Translations under genes and position numbers: made by a program
Notes under the pieces: generated by a model
Seen by the model: the letters and a program-made list of their open reading frames with translations, nothing else
Database searches by the model: none
Told to the model about the DNA's origin: nothing
In this document: positions 42,868-51,886 of the stretch, piece by piece
Layout of the letters: each line of letters starts with the position of its first letter
How positions within the stretch are numbered: the stretch's first letter is position 1
NCBI RefSeq assembly: GCF_000473325.1
Contig: NZ_AXBI01000020.1
Coordinates: 186,001 to 250,000 of the forward strand
Length of the DNA: 64,000 bases
Reading direction: 5' to 3'
Source: Leisingera caerulea DSM 24564
GTDB taxonomy: Bacteria > Pseudomonadota > Alphaproteobacteria > Rhodobacterales > Rhodobacteraceae

Positions 42868-43705
42868 AACCGCCTCCCTTGCGCAGACCGTTGCGCGCAG
42901 CGGCCAGCGGGAAGGAAGTTTGTGGGGCGGGCGACTGACGGAACGAGCTGTAGGGCCGGAACAGCCGGATCGGGGTGCCATTGACGTCTGTCAGAAGCCC
43001 CGCCCAAACCGCTTGGTAAAGACTTACTAGGTCTTGCCGGTCGGTTTCGGTCAGGGTGCTATCCGCACCGTAATTCATGATGGTGAAGCGCTCGTGGGTC
43101 CCAAACACCTCGCTGGGGAATTCGACTTCTCTGACGTCAGCAAAGAAATGTCTTAGACCGAACACGTGCCCGAGTTCGTGCGCCATGGTCTCGATCTGTT
43201 CAGCTCGGTCCTGCTGGAACATTCGCGGGAACATGACCAACTCGTGCTGGCCGGCATCGGGGAAAAACGCCCGCGCTAGTGTACAGCCAAAAGCGTTGCA
43301 GCTGTCTTGGGCCGAGACGACTATCTCGAAATCCCACGGGTCGCTGGTTTCAGAGAAGCGCACCGGAACCGCGTCACCCCAGGCGAGAAGCGCCTCACCT
43401 AGCAGGTCGCGTACGTAGGACTTGACTGCATCGGGGTCTTGAAATGCCAACAAAGACTGTTCTTGGAAACGCCAATTGAGGGTTACCTTGGCGTCCCACA
43501 AGGGGATGAACCCGTTCGAAGCGTCAACTACCAGCTCCAACGGTGAGCGGTTTTTGGGGTTCGGATATCCTCGCGTCTCGGTCTCGCAGCGGGCACCACC
43601 GTGGTATATATGGGTAAGGCCCTCAAGCCGGTCTTTCGCGACTTTATCGGTTGCAAGATCGAATTGGCCCAACGACTTTTTGGGCTTGCCCGTCTTTTTT
43701 GCCAT
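42857..43705 (-). CDS. Metzincin-type zinc metallopeptidase
   Basis: A 282-aa protein with the full metzincin zinc site HELGHVFGLRH (His176, Glu177, His180, His186) and a Met-turn in FTIMNYG (Met210), as in matrixin-like peptidases. No signal peptide is visible; the N-terminus is basic (MAKKTGKPKKSLGQFD). It is translated first in a two-gene operon with the tyrosinase-like protein, so it may process or partner that protein. GGGAG precedes the ATG at 43705. Confidence 0.8.
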   Translation of the reverse strand: MAKKTGKPKKSLGQFDLATDKVAKDRLEGLTHIYHGGARCETETRGYPNPKNRSPLELVVDASNGFIPLWDAKVTLNWRFQEQSLLAFQDPDAVKSYVRDLLGEALLAWGDAVPVRFSETSDPWDFEIVVSAQDSCNAFGCTLARAFFPDAGQHELVMFPRMFQQDRAEQIETMAHELGHVFGLRHFFADVREVEFPSEVFGTHERFTIMNYGADSTLTETDRQDLVSLYQAVWAGLLTDVNGTPIRLFRPYSSFRQSPAPQTSFPLAAARNGLRKGGGYGF

Positions 43706-44001
43706 TTCTGAGACTCCCTCTCCCAATTCTAAAGAATGCGTCCACCTTCTGCATGTCCCGGACTTCAACTCCTTGAGGTTGACTGCTTACTGAGGCGAAG
43801 AGTTCTTTCCTGTCGTCGGGCGATCCGGTCCCTGATTAAAAATTAGGCGGCATAGTTAGCCTATTCTATCATAGATTGAATGCCGGGTCACGCTGGATGT
43901 TAAAACCTTCGCCATGAGCCCGCCACTCGAGCGACCGCTTATGGCGTTTTTCCTATGACCCGCTGCATATGCGGCAACCCGTTTCGGAAAGCACTGTGCT
44001 T
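43706..44001. other. Cassette spacer, no gene seen
   Basis: This is the upstream region of the metzincin gene, with slightly lower GC. I find no ORF, RNA or clear repeat here. It abuts the IS66 remnant. Confidence 0.5.
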
Positions 44002-44640
44002 TCAATTTGACGGCTGGAAGTTCCTCGGGAGGAGTTTGTCGAGCCTGCTGTCAGGGAGACTTGCAGCGAAGGCTTCGAGGGCGGCCTGGAGGCAGGCGAA
44101 GGGCTCGATGCCATTGATCTTCGCCGTGGCAGAGAGCGCGGCGGGCCTAGGCTAGGCCGCCTTCATCATGGCTGACGAATAGCGCCCGATTTCATTTAAT
44201 GGCGACAGCCGCGGTGCGGGCCTGCCGGGCCGACAGCCGCTGGCCGGGCCCCAGTCTGCGGATCTTACCCCGATGCCGTAGACCGCCCCGATCAGGTGTG
44301 CGGCGGCTGGTGCCTGGGTGACGCCTTCGGCGCAGGCGCGGCAGACATACTTAAGCCGGACAGGACCTCTCTCGTGGATGTAACCATGCACTGCCGGGCA
44401 GTGGATGAAGCGGAGCTGTGCCGGGACAATATCCAGCCGCTCGGGGCGATCCACACCGATCCGCTGCATTTCACCTCACCCGCATGGGCAGTCCAGGCTG
44501 TCAGGCTCAATCACCTTCGCGATTCACGGCAGGTCCTTGGGCAGATTGCCCCTGTTGCGGCGGGCAATTCAGCGCGGCGCTGGACCGATGGCCGCTCAGC
44601 GTCCTGCTGCGTATCGACCTCGGCCACTGCGGTGCGAAAG
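44002..44640 (-). mobile_element. Decayed IS66-family transposase (tnpC) fragments
   Basis: Reading leftward, 44640-44152 encodes LPKDLP-stop-IAKVIEPDSLDCPCG-stop-GEMQRIG, then ERLDIVPAQLRFIHCPAVHG and YVCRACAEGVTQAPAAAHLI. This is the zinc-finger region of IS66 TnpC with two in-frame stops. 44145-44002 encodes KINGIEPFACLQAALEAFAA followed by SLPDSRLDKLLPRNF and a stop, the TnpC C-terminus. The catalytic middle is deleted. No terminal inverted repeats were recognised. Confidence 0.8.
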
Positions 44641-44663
44641 ATCCCGGCATGGAGAACCAGCGT

Positions 44664-44990
44664 TCAGCTGAGAACGAGCTGATCAGGCGTTTTTCCAGCT
44701 TTCAAAGCGTCCAGGAACCATTGCGGCCGCCGGCCGCGGCCTGTCCATGTCTCGGCTGCATTCTCGGGATTAATGTATTTCGGAGCGGCTTTAGGCCTTT
44801 TCTTCTGGCCCGGCTTCAGCTCAAACAGAGTTTCCAATGAAAAGCCATATTCCCCGGCGGCCTCTTGGGCTGCCTTCAGCGCGGCTGTCCGCATCCGGTC
44901 ATCATAGCTCTTGATGGCCTTGTCGACATGCTTTTGAAGCTGCTCAAGTTCGGAGCGGCTGAAAGGCGTAAGATCGATGTTTTTGCTCAT
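44664..44990 (-). CDS. H-NS family nucleoid protein (HvrA/Spb type)
   Basis: A 108-aa protein starting MSKNIDLTPFSRSELEQLQK. The N-terminal coiled coil (about residues 10-45) is for oligomerisation. The C-terminal DNA-binding domain contains APKYINPENAAETWTGRGRR and then PQWFLDALKAGK, with the hallmark TW-x-GRGRRPxW. H-NS proteins silence AT-rich acquired DNA; plasmid copies often act as stealth factors that limit fitness cost. A related C-terminal remnant lies at the other end of the adjoining cassette. Confidence 0.88.
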   Translation of the reverse strand: MSKNIDLTPFSRSELEQLQKHVDKAIKSYDDRMRTAALKAAQEAAGEYGFSLETLFELKPGQKKRPKAAPKYINPENAAETWTGRGRRPQWFLDALKAGKTPDQLVLS

Positions 44991-45179
44991 CCTATTTCTC
45001 GCAAAGTAGTCAATTGGGCCCTGATAATCATTATCCAAAACAAAATACAACCCGATAACGGAAAGAATGAGAGCCGGCTTCAATGCGGAAGGCTCGCGCG
45101 CCCAATATTTGCGAAAAATGTTGTTGCAGCAATACCCGGCCAGAAATATGATCCCCCCATCCATTGCAGGAGAAACAGA

Positions 45180-46271
45180 TTGTATTCGAAACCCATCACC
45201 AAGACGGCGACCCCGTCCCCGGAGGCCGTGTCCCAAGAAATCGGAGCCATGATTTCCGGTATGAAAACGCGGCTCTCGACGCTCTATGCTGAAGCTTCAG
45301 CAGATGACCCCTTGGCTTTTGCTGACGAAATGCAGCCCATCCTGGCGAACCGCCGTGAAATTGAAAGCAGCATGCAGCAGGCGTGCGATAGCCTGATGAC
45401 GGCCGCTGGCGCCTATGAGACGATGATTGCCGCGGTGAATGCGAAAATCGCACCCGCTCCGACGCCGGCGGCAGCTCCGGCAGCTCTCGCACCCGAAGGC
45501 ACGGCGCAGACTTCCCTGTTTTGTGACACCGTCAAAGCGTCGGACATCGCGCAGGGCACCCGGTACAGCCAGAAATTTGGTGACGGCCTGACCGCGAACG
45601 CAATCCTGCATTCGGATGGCCGCATGACAATTCTGGCCGGGAGCGCCATCAGCACAGCCGTTGAGGGGGCGACCAGGATCAAAAACGCAAGTTATCGCCA
45701 GGAGCGCATCATGGCGCTGAATGCGAGTAAGCCTTGCGAACATCCGGATACCCGTATCCTGATCAGGAATGTCATCGTGCAGTCGGCTGCCAGCGCGGCC
45801 ACAATCCTGAATGGATCAGCCCGGGCCGCCTCTACTTGGCGAGCGGACGACGGCTCCAAAGCCCCGAAAACCCGCGGCTTCGAAGAGGAAACTCGCAGCC
45901 AAATCCGCAATTGGGTGAACAAGCACGTTCCGGACATGGTTGAGGAATTTGCGGACGAATTCTGCAATAAGCGGCACCGCATCCTCTTCCGCGCGCCTCA
46001 TCGCAAAGCCAAGCTTGCGAAAAGAGAATGCGTGCGCTACTCCCTGACCGCCACGCGCCTGCGCAGAATGGCCGAAGAGGATCAAGTAGGATTTGTTTTC
46101 TTCCTGCATGGCGAGACCTTCTACGACGTGCCTCTGGAGGCGCTTCTGAAGGTTATCGGAGACAGCGAAACCTTGACCGTACGCCTGATCAAAGAAACGG
46201 CAAACGGATCGGAACTGGCCCTTGAGGCCAGGGGTGTCAAAATTGGCAAGCGCTCAACGTTCCCGCTGTAA
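45180..46271 (+). CDS. Unknown protein
   Basis: A 363-aa protein. I chose the TTG at 45180 because AGGAG lies seven bases upstream and no better start exists before ATG 45249. The N-terminal part is helical with a Pro/Ala linker (KIAPAPTPAAAPAALAPEG). The middle (GTRYSQKFGDGLTANAILHS) and the C-terminus carry basic patches. No family was recognised. A TGCGAAAA motif lies 63 bp upstream. Confidence 0.6.
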   Translation: MYSKPITKTATPSPEAVSQEIGAMISGMKTRLSTLYAEASADDPLAFADEMQPILANRREIESSMQQACDSLMTAAGAYETMIAAVNAKIAPAPTPAAAPAALAPEGTAQTSLFCDTVKASDIAQGTRYSQKFGDGLTANAILHSDGRMTILAGSAISTAVEGATRIKNASYRQERIMALNASKPCEHPDTRILIRNVIVQSAASAATILNGSARAASTWRADDGSKAPKTRGFEEETRSQIRNWVNKHVPDMVEEFADEFCNKRHRILFRAPHRKAKLAKRECVRYSLTATRLRRMAEEDQVGFVFFLHGETFYDVPLEALLKVIGDSETLTVRLIKETANGSELALEARGVKIGKRSTFPL

Positions 46272-46286
46272 CCCTGTCAAATCCAA

Positions 46287-46310
46287 AGCGGCTGCCGATC
46301 GGCAGCCGCT
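46287..46310 (+). terminator. Strong hairpin after the 45180 gene
   Basis: AGCGGCTGCC and GGCAGCCGCT form a perfect 10-bp stem around GATC; a weakly T-rich sequence follows. A likely terminator between two rightward genes. Confidence 0.6.
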
Positions 46311-46351
46311 CTCTATTCAAGAGGGCCATACTAGCCGGCCCCAGAAGCTTG

Positions 46352-47254
46352 ATGATTGTTCCGATGCCCAATTCCTCAACATGGCAGCAGCATGCTTCCT
46401 GCCAAGACGCGTCCGTCAACTGGAGCCGGGCGACGCCGGACGGCGGCCTTCACGAGTGCCGCTACGTGCGCCGCAGCCCGGAGTATTTCATTGCCTACCT
46501 CTCCTCCCATAGCGGGTGCCGCCACGCCTGCCGGTTCTGCCACCTGACCCAGACAGGGCAGACAATGTTCACGCCGGCGCGCATCGAGGAGCTTCAGGAG
46601 CAGCTTGACCAGGTGCTCGCCCATTATGATGCGCATGGGGAAGCCGCGGGGCGGATCAACGTGAATTTCATGGCGCGTGGCGAGCCCTTGTCGAACTTTG
46701 GCCTCATGAGCCGCTTTGCCGACTTCTCAGGATATGCGAAAAATGCAGCAGGCGCCCGAGACCTGGAATTGAAGATCAATATCTCAACAATCATGCCCAC
46801 CGATGCGCACGATGCCGATCTTGCCGCAGCCTTTGGCGACGCTCCTGTTGTCCTGTACTGGTCCCTCTACTCTCTTGATCCCGCCTTCCGGCGGCGATGG
46901 CTTCCGCGCGCCATGGATCCGCAGGCGGCGCTGGAGCGGCTGCTCGATTGGCAGAAGCGCGCCGGCGGACGGGTGGTCCTGCATTGGGCGCTCATCGAGG
47001 GCGAAAACGATCAGGATGAAACCTTCGAGCAGATTTCAGACTTCGTGTCAGTTTCCGGGCTCGATGCCAAATTGAACCTGGTGCGCTACAACCCCTATTC
47101 CCCGCGCACCGGCGCGGAAGCTGGTGAAGAGCGCTATTCGGCCGCCCTCAAGCGGATCGGCGGCCGTATGGCTGTTGCCGGCAGCAAGGTCGTGTCGCGC
47201 GTGGGCTATGACGTGAAAGCCAGCTGCGGCATGTTCCTGGGCGGCAGCGCATGA
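46352..47254 (+). CDS. Small RlmN/Cfr-like radical SAM methyltransferase
   Basis: A 300-aa radical SAM protein. The cluster motif is SGCRHACRFC (Cys56, 60, 63). Further matches to RlmN/Cfr are MARGEPLSN, HWALIEGENDQDE, LNLVRYNPYSP and DVKASCGMF, whose Cys292 corresponds to the Cys that carries the methyl intermediate. RlmN methylates A2503 of 23S rRNA and certain tRNAs; Cfr gives antibiotic resistance. The N-terminal accessory domain of the usual roughly 360-aa enzyme is reduced, so the substrate may differ. The start is uncertain (ATG 46352 or 46364). It overlaps the GNAT gene by 4 bp. Confidence 0.8.
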   Translation: MIVPMPNSSTWQQHASCQDASVNWSRATPDGGLHECRYVRRSPEYFIAYLSSHSGCRHACRFCHLTQTGQTMFTPARIEELQEQLDQVLAHYDAHGEAAGRINVNFMARGEPLSNFGLMSRFADFSGYAKNAAGARDLELKINISTIMPTDAHDADLAAAFGDAPVVLYWSLYSLDPAFRRRWLPRAMDPQAALERLLDWQKRAGGRVVLHWALIEGENDQDETFEQISDFVSVSGLDAKLNLVRYNPYSPRTGAEAGEERYSAALKRIGGRMAVAGSKVVSRVGYDVKASCGMFLGGSA

Positions 47255-47673
47255 CACCGGCCGAAGGGTTCATGGCAGAGCTGCAAAAGCGCCACGGGGA
47301 TCCAGATCCCTATGGCGAGATTTGCATTCCGGCCTCTGACGGCGGCATCTGCCGCATTGCCGTGGCGCCATGCGGAGGGAACCAGCTGTGGCTCGACAGG
47401 ATCAGCGTCGATGCCCCTCAGCAGCGCCAGGGTCATGGCACCCGGATTCTGCGCCAGATTCTGGCGCTGGCCGATCAGCATGGCTGCCAGGTCGCACTCG
47501 AAGCTTTCTGGCGCCCCGGGTCGGCCAGATGCGGATGGCTCATTGCCTTTTATGAAAGGCTCGGCTTCAAACCCGACGGCGGCCTGTCCGAGGATGGATA
47601 TCAGGAGATGACGCGGGCGCCTCAGGCGCCATCCCACTCCAATACACCCGACACATCATCGCCGCGCCTCTGA
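47251..47673 (+). CDS. GNAT-family acetyltransferase
   Basis: A 140-aa protein with a GNAT fold: LDRISVDAPQQRQGHGTRIL contains the acetyl-CoA loop Q-x-x-G-x-G/A-T, and FYERLGFKPDGG is the typical C-terminal strand. The substrate is unknown. It is translationally coupled to the RlmN-like gene by ATGA, so a joint role in modifying RNA or ribosomal components is possible. Its 3' end overlaps the convergent gene. Confidence 0.75.
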   Translation: MTPAEGFMAELQKRHGDPDPYGEICIPASDGGICRIAVAPCGGNQLWLDRISVDAPQQRQGHGTRILRQILALADQHGCQVALEAFWRPGSARCGWLIAFYERLGFKPDGGLSEDGYQEMTRAPQAPSHSNTPDTSSPRL

Positions 47674-48419
47674 GCCTTCCAGGCCTCATAACGCCGCCCC
47701 TCGTCGGCCATCATCAGGAACGGCAACTTGTAGGGCTCCAGGTCAATCGACCGGCGGACAACGCGCGGCGGACCGGTTAGATCACAGATCCGCCGCAATG
47801 CCTGCCATTGCTTGAAGACCATCGGCTTCATCTGGTCGATGCCGATGAATGTTTTGACCAGTGTGCCAGGCGCCTCCCGCCCCTTAGCCGGGATCACCGT
47901 GTCGCAGCAGAAGACGCCATTTTCCACAGCCACCATATATGGCCCCTGATGATGGAGGAGGTTGGCCAATGACACCCATCCCGGCAATCCCCCGAGCACA
48001 CCCCGAAAGTCATCCAGTGTCCGAACCCCAACCCTTTGAACGATGCGCTGGACCGCATGCATGCTGATCAATGCAATAGAGAACACCTCCCTGCACACGC
48101 CCTCCGGACGGTCGGGAAACATCTTGTTCGTTCCGGTGTTGAAATCGATATAATCGGTGCAGATGCCGATCGCACGCTGATTGCAATCGGTGCGCTGCGC
48201 CGTGCGCAGGCAAAGGATGGTCAGGTTCATGAAGTCTTTGCCCGCGACCTTATCAAGCAATATGGGCTCGTAAGGCTTGAGTGCTTCCGCGCAGTGCCTT
48301 TTGCGCTGCCGCAAAGTTCGAATGGGAGAGTGCGTGGCGCAGACTTGCTCACTTGCAGCCAGGACCTGATCCCAGATCTGGCGCGCATAGCCCCTGGCTA
48401 AACTATCATCGATCTTCAT
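47622..48419 (-). CDS. Unknown protein
   Basis: A roughly 265-aa basic protein with a segment (SIALISMHAVQRIVQRVGVR) of a kind seen in several element-borne proteins of unknown role. The start is unclear: ATG 48419 lacks a ribosome site and follows a run of T; an in-frame TTG lies at 48440. It overlaps the GNAT gene end on the other strand by 52 bp. Confidence 0.5.
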   Translation of the reverse strand: MKIDDSLARGYARQIWDQVLAASEQVCATHSPIRTLRQRKRHCAEALKPYEPILLDKVAGKDFMNLTILCLRTAQRTDCNQRAIGICTDYIDFNTGTNKMFPDRPEGVCREVFSIALISMHAVQRIVQRVGVRTLDDFRGVLGGLPGWVSLANLLHHQGPYMVAVENGVFCCDTVIPAKGREAPGTLVKTFIGIDQMKPMVFKQWQALRRICDLTGPPRVVRRSIDLEPYKLPFLMMADEGRRYEAWKAQRRGDDVSGVLEWDGA

Positions 48420-48538
48420 AAAAAAATTCGTCCGTTTCAATCCGGGCAGATCAATTGCCGCCTCATCATAACAGCTGAAACCGGACTGGAAAGACGGGCC
48501 GGCCCGAGAGCCGGCCTGAGAGTGCGGGAGCCCGCAGA

Positions 48539-49180
48539 TTACATCGCATAGTCCGGGGCCGGCTCAGACACCCCCAGCCGGAGGGCCGTCATGACATCGG
48601 CCAGCTGTTCGATCTGCGCGACCGCATCCAGCCGGGCACAATGCTCCGCCACAGCCGGGCGATTGTCCTCATAGCCGTGCAATTGCTTGGCCAGGTTGAT
48701 GACCGTGTAGAGGTCAGACTGCTGGCGGCGATGCCACGGCACACATCTGTAACCAGCTTCGCAGAAAAGATGATCCAGCCGCCGCACGTCAAACGAAGAG
48801 TTCCGGAACCACACCGGGACCCATTCCGCAGCCCTTCCCCCAAGCTCATCGTAAAGCTGGTCTGGGGTCATGACCGAGACGCCGGCAGGCGGTGGCAGCT
48901 GGCGGCCTTCGATCTGTGTCTGGCGCCAGTAATCCCACAGCGGATCCTCGGCCCGGGTGCGGTTGGTCCAGGAAAGCGTCGCCTCGCTTTGGTGCAAGTT
49001 CCTGGCGTCAAACCCGCGGTAGTCGACCAGCGCATGGAGCGCCTCACCCACTTCCGCGACCGCGCCATCCTCATTGATATGGATCTGGAAATCGACGCAA
49101 GCGACCTCCCAGATCTGCGCATTATCCGACAGGGAGAGAGTTTCCGTATCGATCATACGGCCGTTGATGACACGATCCAT
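48539..49180 (-). CDS. DEDDh exoribonuclease (Rv2179c-like)
   Basis: A 213-aa protein with MIDTETLSL (first Asp and Glu), WFRNSSFDVRRLDHLF (second Asp in the FD pair), RQQSDLYTVINLAKQL, and HCARLDAVAQIEQL (His and last Asp). This spacing matches the Rv2179c-like 3'-5' exoribonuclease family also found in large phages. GGAGGGG precedes the ATG at 49180. It heads or joins a leftward run of genes reaching back to 49658. Confidence 0.7.
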   Translation of the reverse strand: MDRVINGRMIDTETLSLSDNAQIWEVACVDFQIHINEDGAVAEVGEALHALVDYRGFDARNLHQSEATLSWTNRTRAEDPLWDYWRQTQIEGRQLPPPAGVSVMTPDQLYDELGGRAAEWVPVWFRNSSFDVRRLDHLFCEAGYRCVPWHRRQQSDLYTVINLAKQLHGYEDNRPAVAEHCARLDAVAQIEQLADVMTALRLGVSEPAPDYAM

Positions 49181-49190
49181 AGTCCCCTCC

Positions 49191-49658
49191 TCAACCGAAC
49201 GCAGGTTCTGCCGCAGCCTGCGGCGCGATCTCTTCCACATCGGGGTCGTGGAACGCCACCAGCACGGTAATGTCGCAGGACATGAGAAGATCCTCGTCCG
49301 CATCAATGGAAACCTGCAGCCCATGCGTCCGGACATCAGTGATCTGCGGGATACCATCATCATAGCTGCCATCATTGTGCAGCGTGCCGACAGCCCAGGC
49401 ATCATGACCGATATGGGTCATGATCGACCGCCCGCCTTCGCTCTGAGCCATCAGAGCGATGGCCTGTGCGGCCTGCCGCCCCTCGATAATTGTGATCGAG
49501 CGGGATCGGCTGCTGCAGTTCATCCTGGCAATTTCCATGTCATCCCGTGAGGCAATGCGCTGACTGCCGTCTTCCTGGTGATTGACGCCCATCTCTTCGT
49601 TCCACAGGTAAGGCACCGCATCGCCATCGATATCTTTGAAGTACAGCTTCACTTGCAT
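49191..49658 (-). CDS. Unknown protein
   Basis: A 155-aa acidic soluble protein 10 bp before the exoribonuclease gene. Beta-strand-like segments alternate throughout (MQVKLYFKDIDGDAVPYLWN). No family was recognised. Confidence 0.55.
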   Translation of the reverse strand: MQVKLYFKDIDGDAVPYLWNEEMGVNHQEDGSQRIASRDDMEIARMNCSSRSRSITIIEGRQAAQAIALMAQSEGGRSIMTHIGHDAWAVGTLHNDGSYDDGIPQITDVRTHGLQVSIDADEDLLMSCDITVLVAFHDPDVEEIAPQAAAEPAFG

Positions 49659-49740
49659 GGCAACTCTCCATTTCTTGCTCAGGACATCTTAGTTTGGAGG
49701 CGTGAAAATCCTTAGCGCCGAAGCTTTTCCAGGCCGCAAT

Positions 49741-50592
49741 TCACAGCTGGCCGTCCGGGGTCAAAGGCAGATCCGCCTCGGGCGCCGGAGTAATTTCCCG
49801 GGCCTGCCTGGTGAGATCCCGAACAGATGCGGCCCCGCTATCCAGCGCCTCCTGCAGGGCGGAACAGCCCTGCAGGGCGCGCTCCACCTGATCCGGGGCA
49901 TATTCCCTGAGATAGGTGAGAAGATGCGTTCTCGCGAGAGACACCCTGTCGACCTGATGAACCCGCTTTCGCTTCTCTTCCGATCGCTCCTTGCGGGCGT
50001 CTTCCAGGTCCTGCGACAAGGCTTTCACTTGCTTTTCGAGCTTCTGAACCGCTTCCGGGGTGCTTGAGAGCCGCTTCTCCACCGACTTGTACGCCCTGGC
50101 GCTCGGTTTGGGTCCGGCTTCCAAAGAGGCCTTCGCATCCGCATTCCGCAACAGCTTCAGCCGCAGCTTCTTGGCTGCGATGATTTCATCTGCCTTGAAG
50201 CGCCGCGCATATGCGGCCGCCTGCCGCCAGCGCTTGCCGCGATCCGGGCTGTACGTAAGCTCAGACCGCTCGATCTGTCCGTCAACATCCGCGACCTCGA
50301 CCTCGCGCTCGGCAATGAACTCCTCAAGCAGGCAGATGTCGGGCTGCACCTCTTCACCCGGCTTGCATCCGGGCAGGGCCACGGCCGCGGCCACGGTGAT
50401 GATACTGTTCAAGCCGGAAACCTCGATCATGTCGCGGATAATGCCGACGTAGTCCTCGAAGGCATTTTCCTGCGAAGGCGGCGGGTTGTCCCGGTCCCGC
50501 AGGAACTCGGCGAGATCCTCTTCGCCATCGACCTTGGCTAGCGCCCAGGCCAGACGCTCGTGAATCCGGCGCACTTCAGCATCCTCAGACAT
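49741..50592 (-). CDS. Unknown coiled-coil protein
   Basis: A 283-aa protein starting MSEDAEVRRIHERLAWALAK, overlapping the previous gene by 8 bp. The central half is a charged coiled coil (VQKLEKQVKALSQDLEDARK). No enzymatic motif was found, so a structural or scaffolding role is likely. Confidence 0.6.
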   Translation of the reverse strand: MSEDAEVRRIHERLAWALAKVDGEEDLAEFLRDRDNPPPSQENAFEDYVGIIRDMIEVSGLNSIITVAAAVALPGCKPGEEVQPDICLLEEFIAEREVEVADVDGQIERSELTYSPDRGKRWRQAAAYARRFKADEIIAAKKLRLKLLRNADAKASLEAGPKPSARAYKSVEKRLSSTPEAVQKLEKQVKALSQDLEDARKERSEEKRKRVHQVDRVSLARTHLLTYLREYAPDQVERALQGCSALQEALDSGAASVRDLTRQAREITPAPEADLPLTPDGQL

Positions 50593-51886
50593 GATCCGCT
50601 CCCGCCAGATCAGCCGCGATCGCATTCCCATCCATGATCCCGCGCGCGGTCTCAATCGCCTCTTCAAGCGAGGCGCAGGTCAGGATTTTCCCGCTCTTGG
50701 CGATCGAGAAATCCTCGATCCCAACCCCGATCACCGGAACACCGGCCGCCAGCGCCGCCCCGACTTCCACCCAAGCGCCCTTCAGCGTCTCGCCCGGCTC
50801 CATGTAGACGATCAGCACTTCTGCGGATGTCGCCTCCGCAAGGCAGCGCGCCCAAAGGTCAGGCCAGTCCAGTTTTGCATCCGGGGCGCTCTCATCGATC
50901 CAGGTCGAAATCACCGGCAGGCTTTCCCGCAGTTTCTGCCAGCGCGGCCCGTGCGCCACCGCTTTCGAAGCCATGTAAATCCCGCGACGGCTGCCGGCCT
51001 CGGCCGGGCGTTGCATTTCCTCGGCAAAGAAACGCACATTGAAAGTCTGGCTGAGCGATCCAAAGCGGGCGCGCGCCGCGGCTTCATCATCAAAATGCTC
51101 CGGCGCCACGGCATCATCGGCATATGTGATCAGATACCGCCGGGGACCAGCCTTGCCCGGCGGGCAGCCTGCAGCCTCGTCGCGCGTGGGAGACCGGAGA
51201 TCAGGTTCCAGGGTTGCCCCCTCTGGCGCCTCGCTCCAGAGTTCGGGCGTCCATTCGTAGTCCAGGGTCTCGCCGTTCTCCAGAACGAACTCACAATCCT
51301 TGAAATGCCCGAGCGCCACCATCTTCCGCGCCGGATCCTGATAGTGGGTGGCAATGATCAGATGATTACGAGACTCCGCACCGCTTTCCGTGAATTCCGG
51401 AGCGCTGTAGATGTTCTGCCAAGTGACACTGGCGGTTTTGCGCGCGCAGGACCGGGCGTGTTCCAGTTCCGCGCGCAGACGGCTGATCTCTGCGGCAGCT
51501 TCAAGGCTCAGCTCATCCGTTTCCTGCAGCAGCCTTTGCAAGACGCCCATTTCCCCTTGCGCTCTGCGCGGTGCATTCTTTCCGCACATCGCGCACAATC
51601 GCGCCCGTTTCGGGCCGGCAAAGGCATGCCCGCATTCCTGGCAATTGCCGAAATAGGAGGTGTCTTCCCAATTGCGCTTGCCAGTTGCAGGAAATGCAAT
51701 CCGGATCCCTTCACCCGCGGCATCCACAAGCCAATAGATATCCGTGCCTTCCCGCATATTTCGGGCGTGCAGCTCGCGGATCGCTTCAGCAATATTGCCA
51801 GAAGCCGCCCCACCCAGCGGGATGGGTGCGCCGCCATCTTCTGCAATACGGTCGTTGGTCACAAAGAACTTCTGCTTCTGTTTCAT
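50585..51886 (-). CDS. Zinc-module protein with a nucleoside 2-deoxyribosyltransferase-like domain
   Basis: A 433-aa protein. Residues about 30-105 hold a module ending in CQECGHAFAGPKRARLCAMC (four Cys, zinc ribbon-like) that is shared with the MazG-like protein two genes upstream. The C-terminal 120 residues (IYMASKAVAHGPRWQKLRES, then STWIDES, LWARCLAEATSAEVLIVYME and GAWVEVGAALAAGVPVIGVG) resemble the nucleoside 2-deoxyribosyltransferase/Rossmann-like family found in phage genomes. It may act on nucleotides, DNA bases or ADP-ribose signals. GGAGA precedes the ATG. Confidence 0.65.
   Translation of the reverse strand: MKQKQKFFVTNDRIAEDGGAPIPLGGAASGNIAEAIRELHARNMREGTDIYWLVDAAGEGIRIAFPATGKRNWEDTSYFGNCQECGHAFAGPKRARLCAMCGKNAPRRAQGEMGVLQRLLQETDELSLEAAAEISRLRAELEHARSCARKTASVTWQNIYSAPEFTESGAESRNHLIIATHYQDPARKMVALGHFKDCEFVLENGETLDYEWTPELWSEAPEGATLEPDLRSPTRDEAAGCPPGKAGPRRYLITYADDAVAPEHFDDEAAARARFGSLSQTFNVRFFAEEMQRPAEAGSRRGIYMASKAVAHGPRWQKLRESLPVISTWIDESAPDAKLDWPDLWARCLAEATSAEVLIVYMEPGETLKGAWVEVGAALAAGVPVIGVGIEDFSIAKSGKILTCASLEEAIETARGIMDGNAIAADLAGADHV

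Noticed and set aside
44002..44640. Intact insertion sequence
   Set aside because: Two in-frame stops, loss of the catalytic middle and no visible terminal repeats show it is a remnant.
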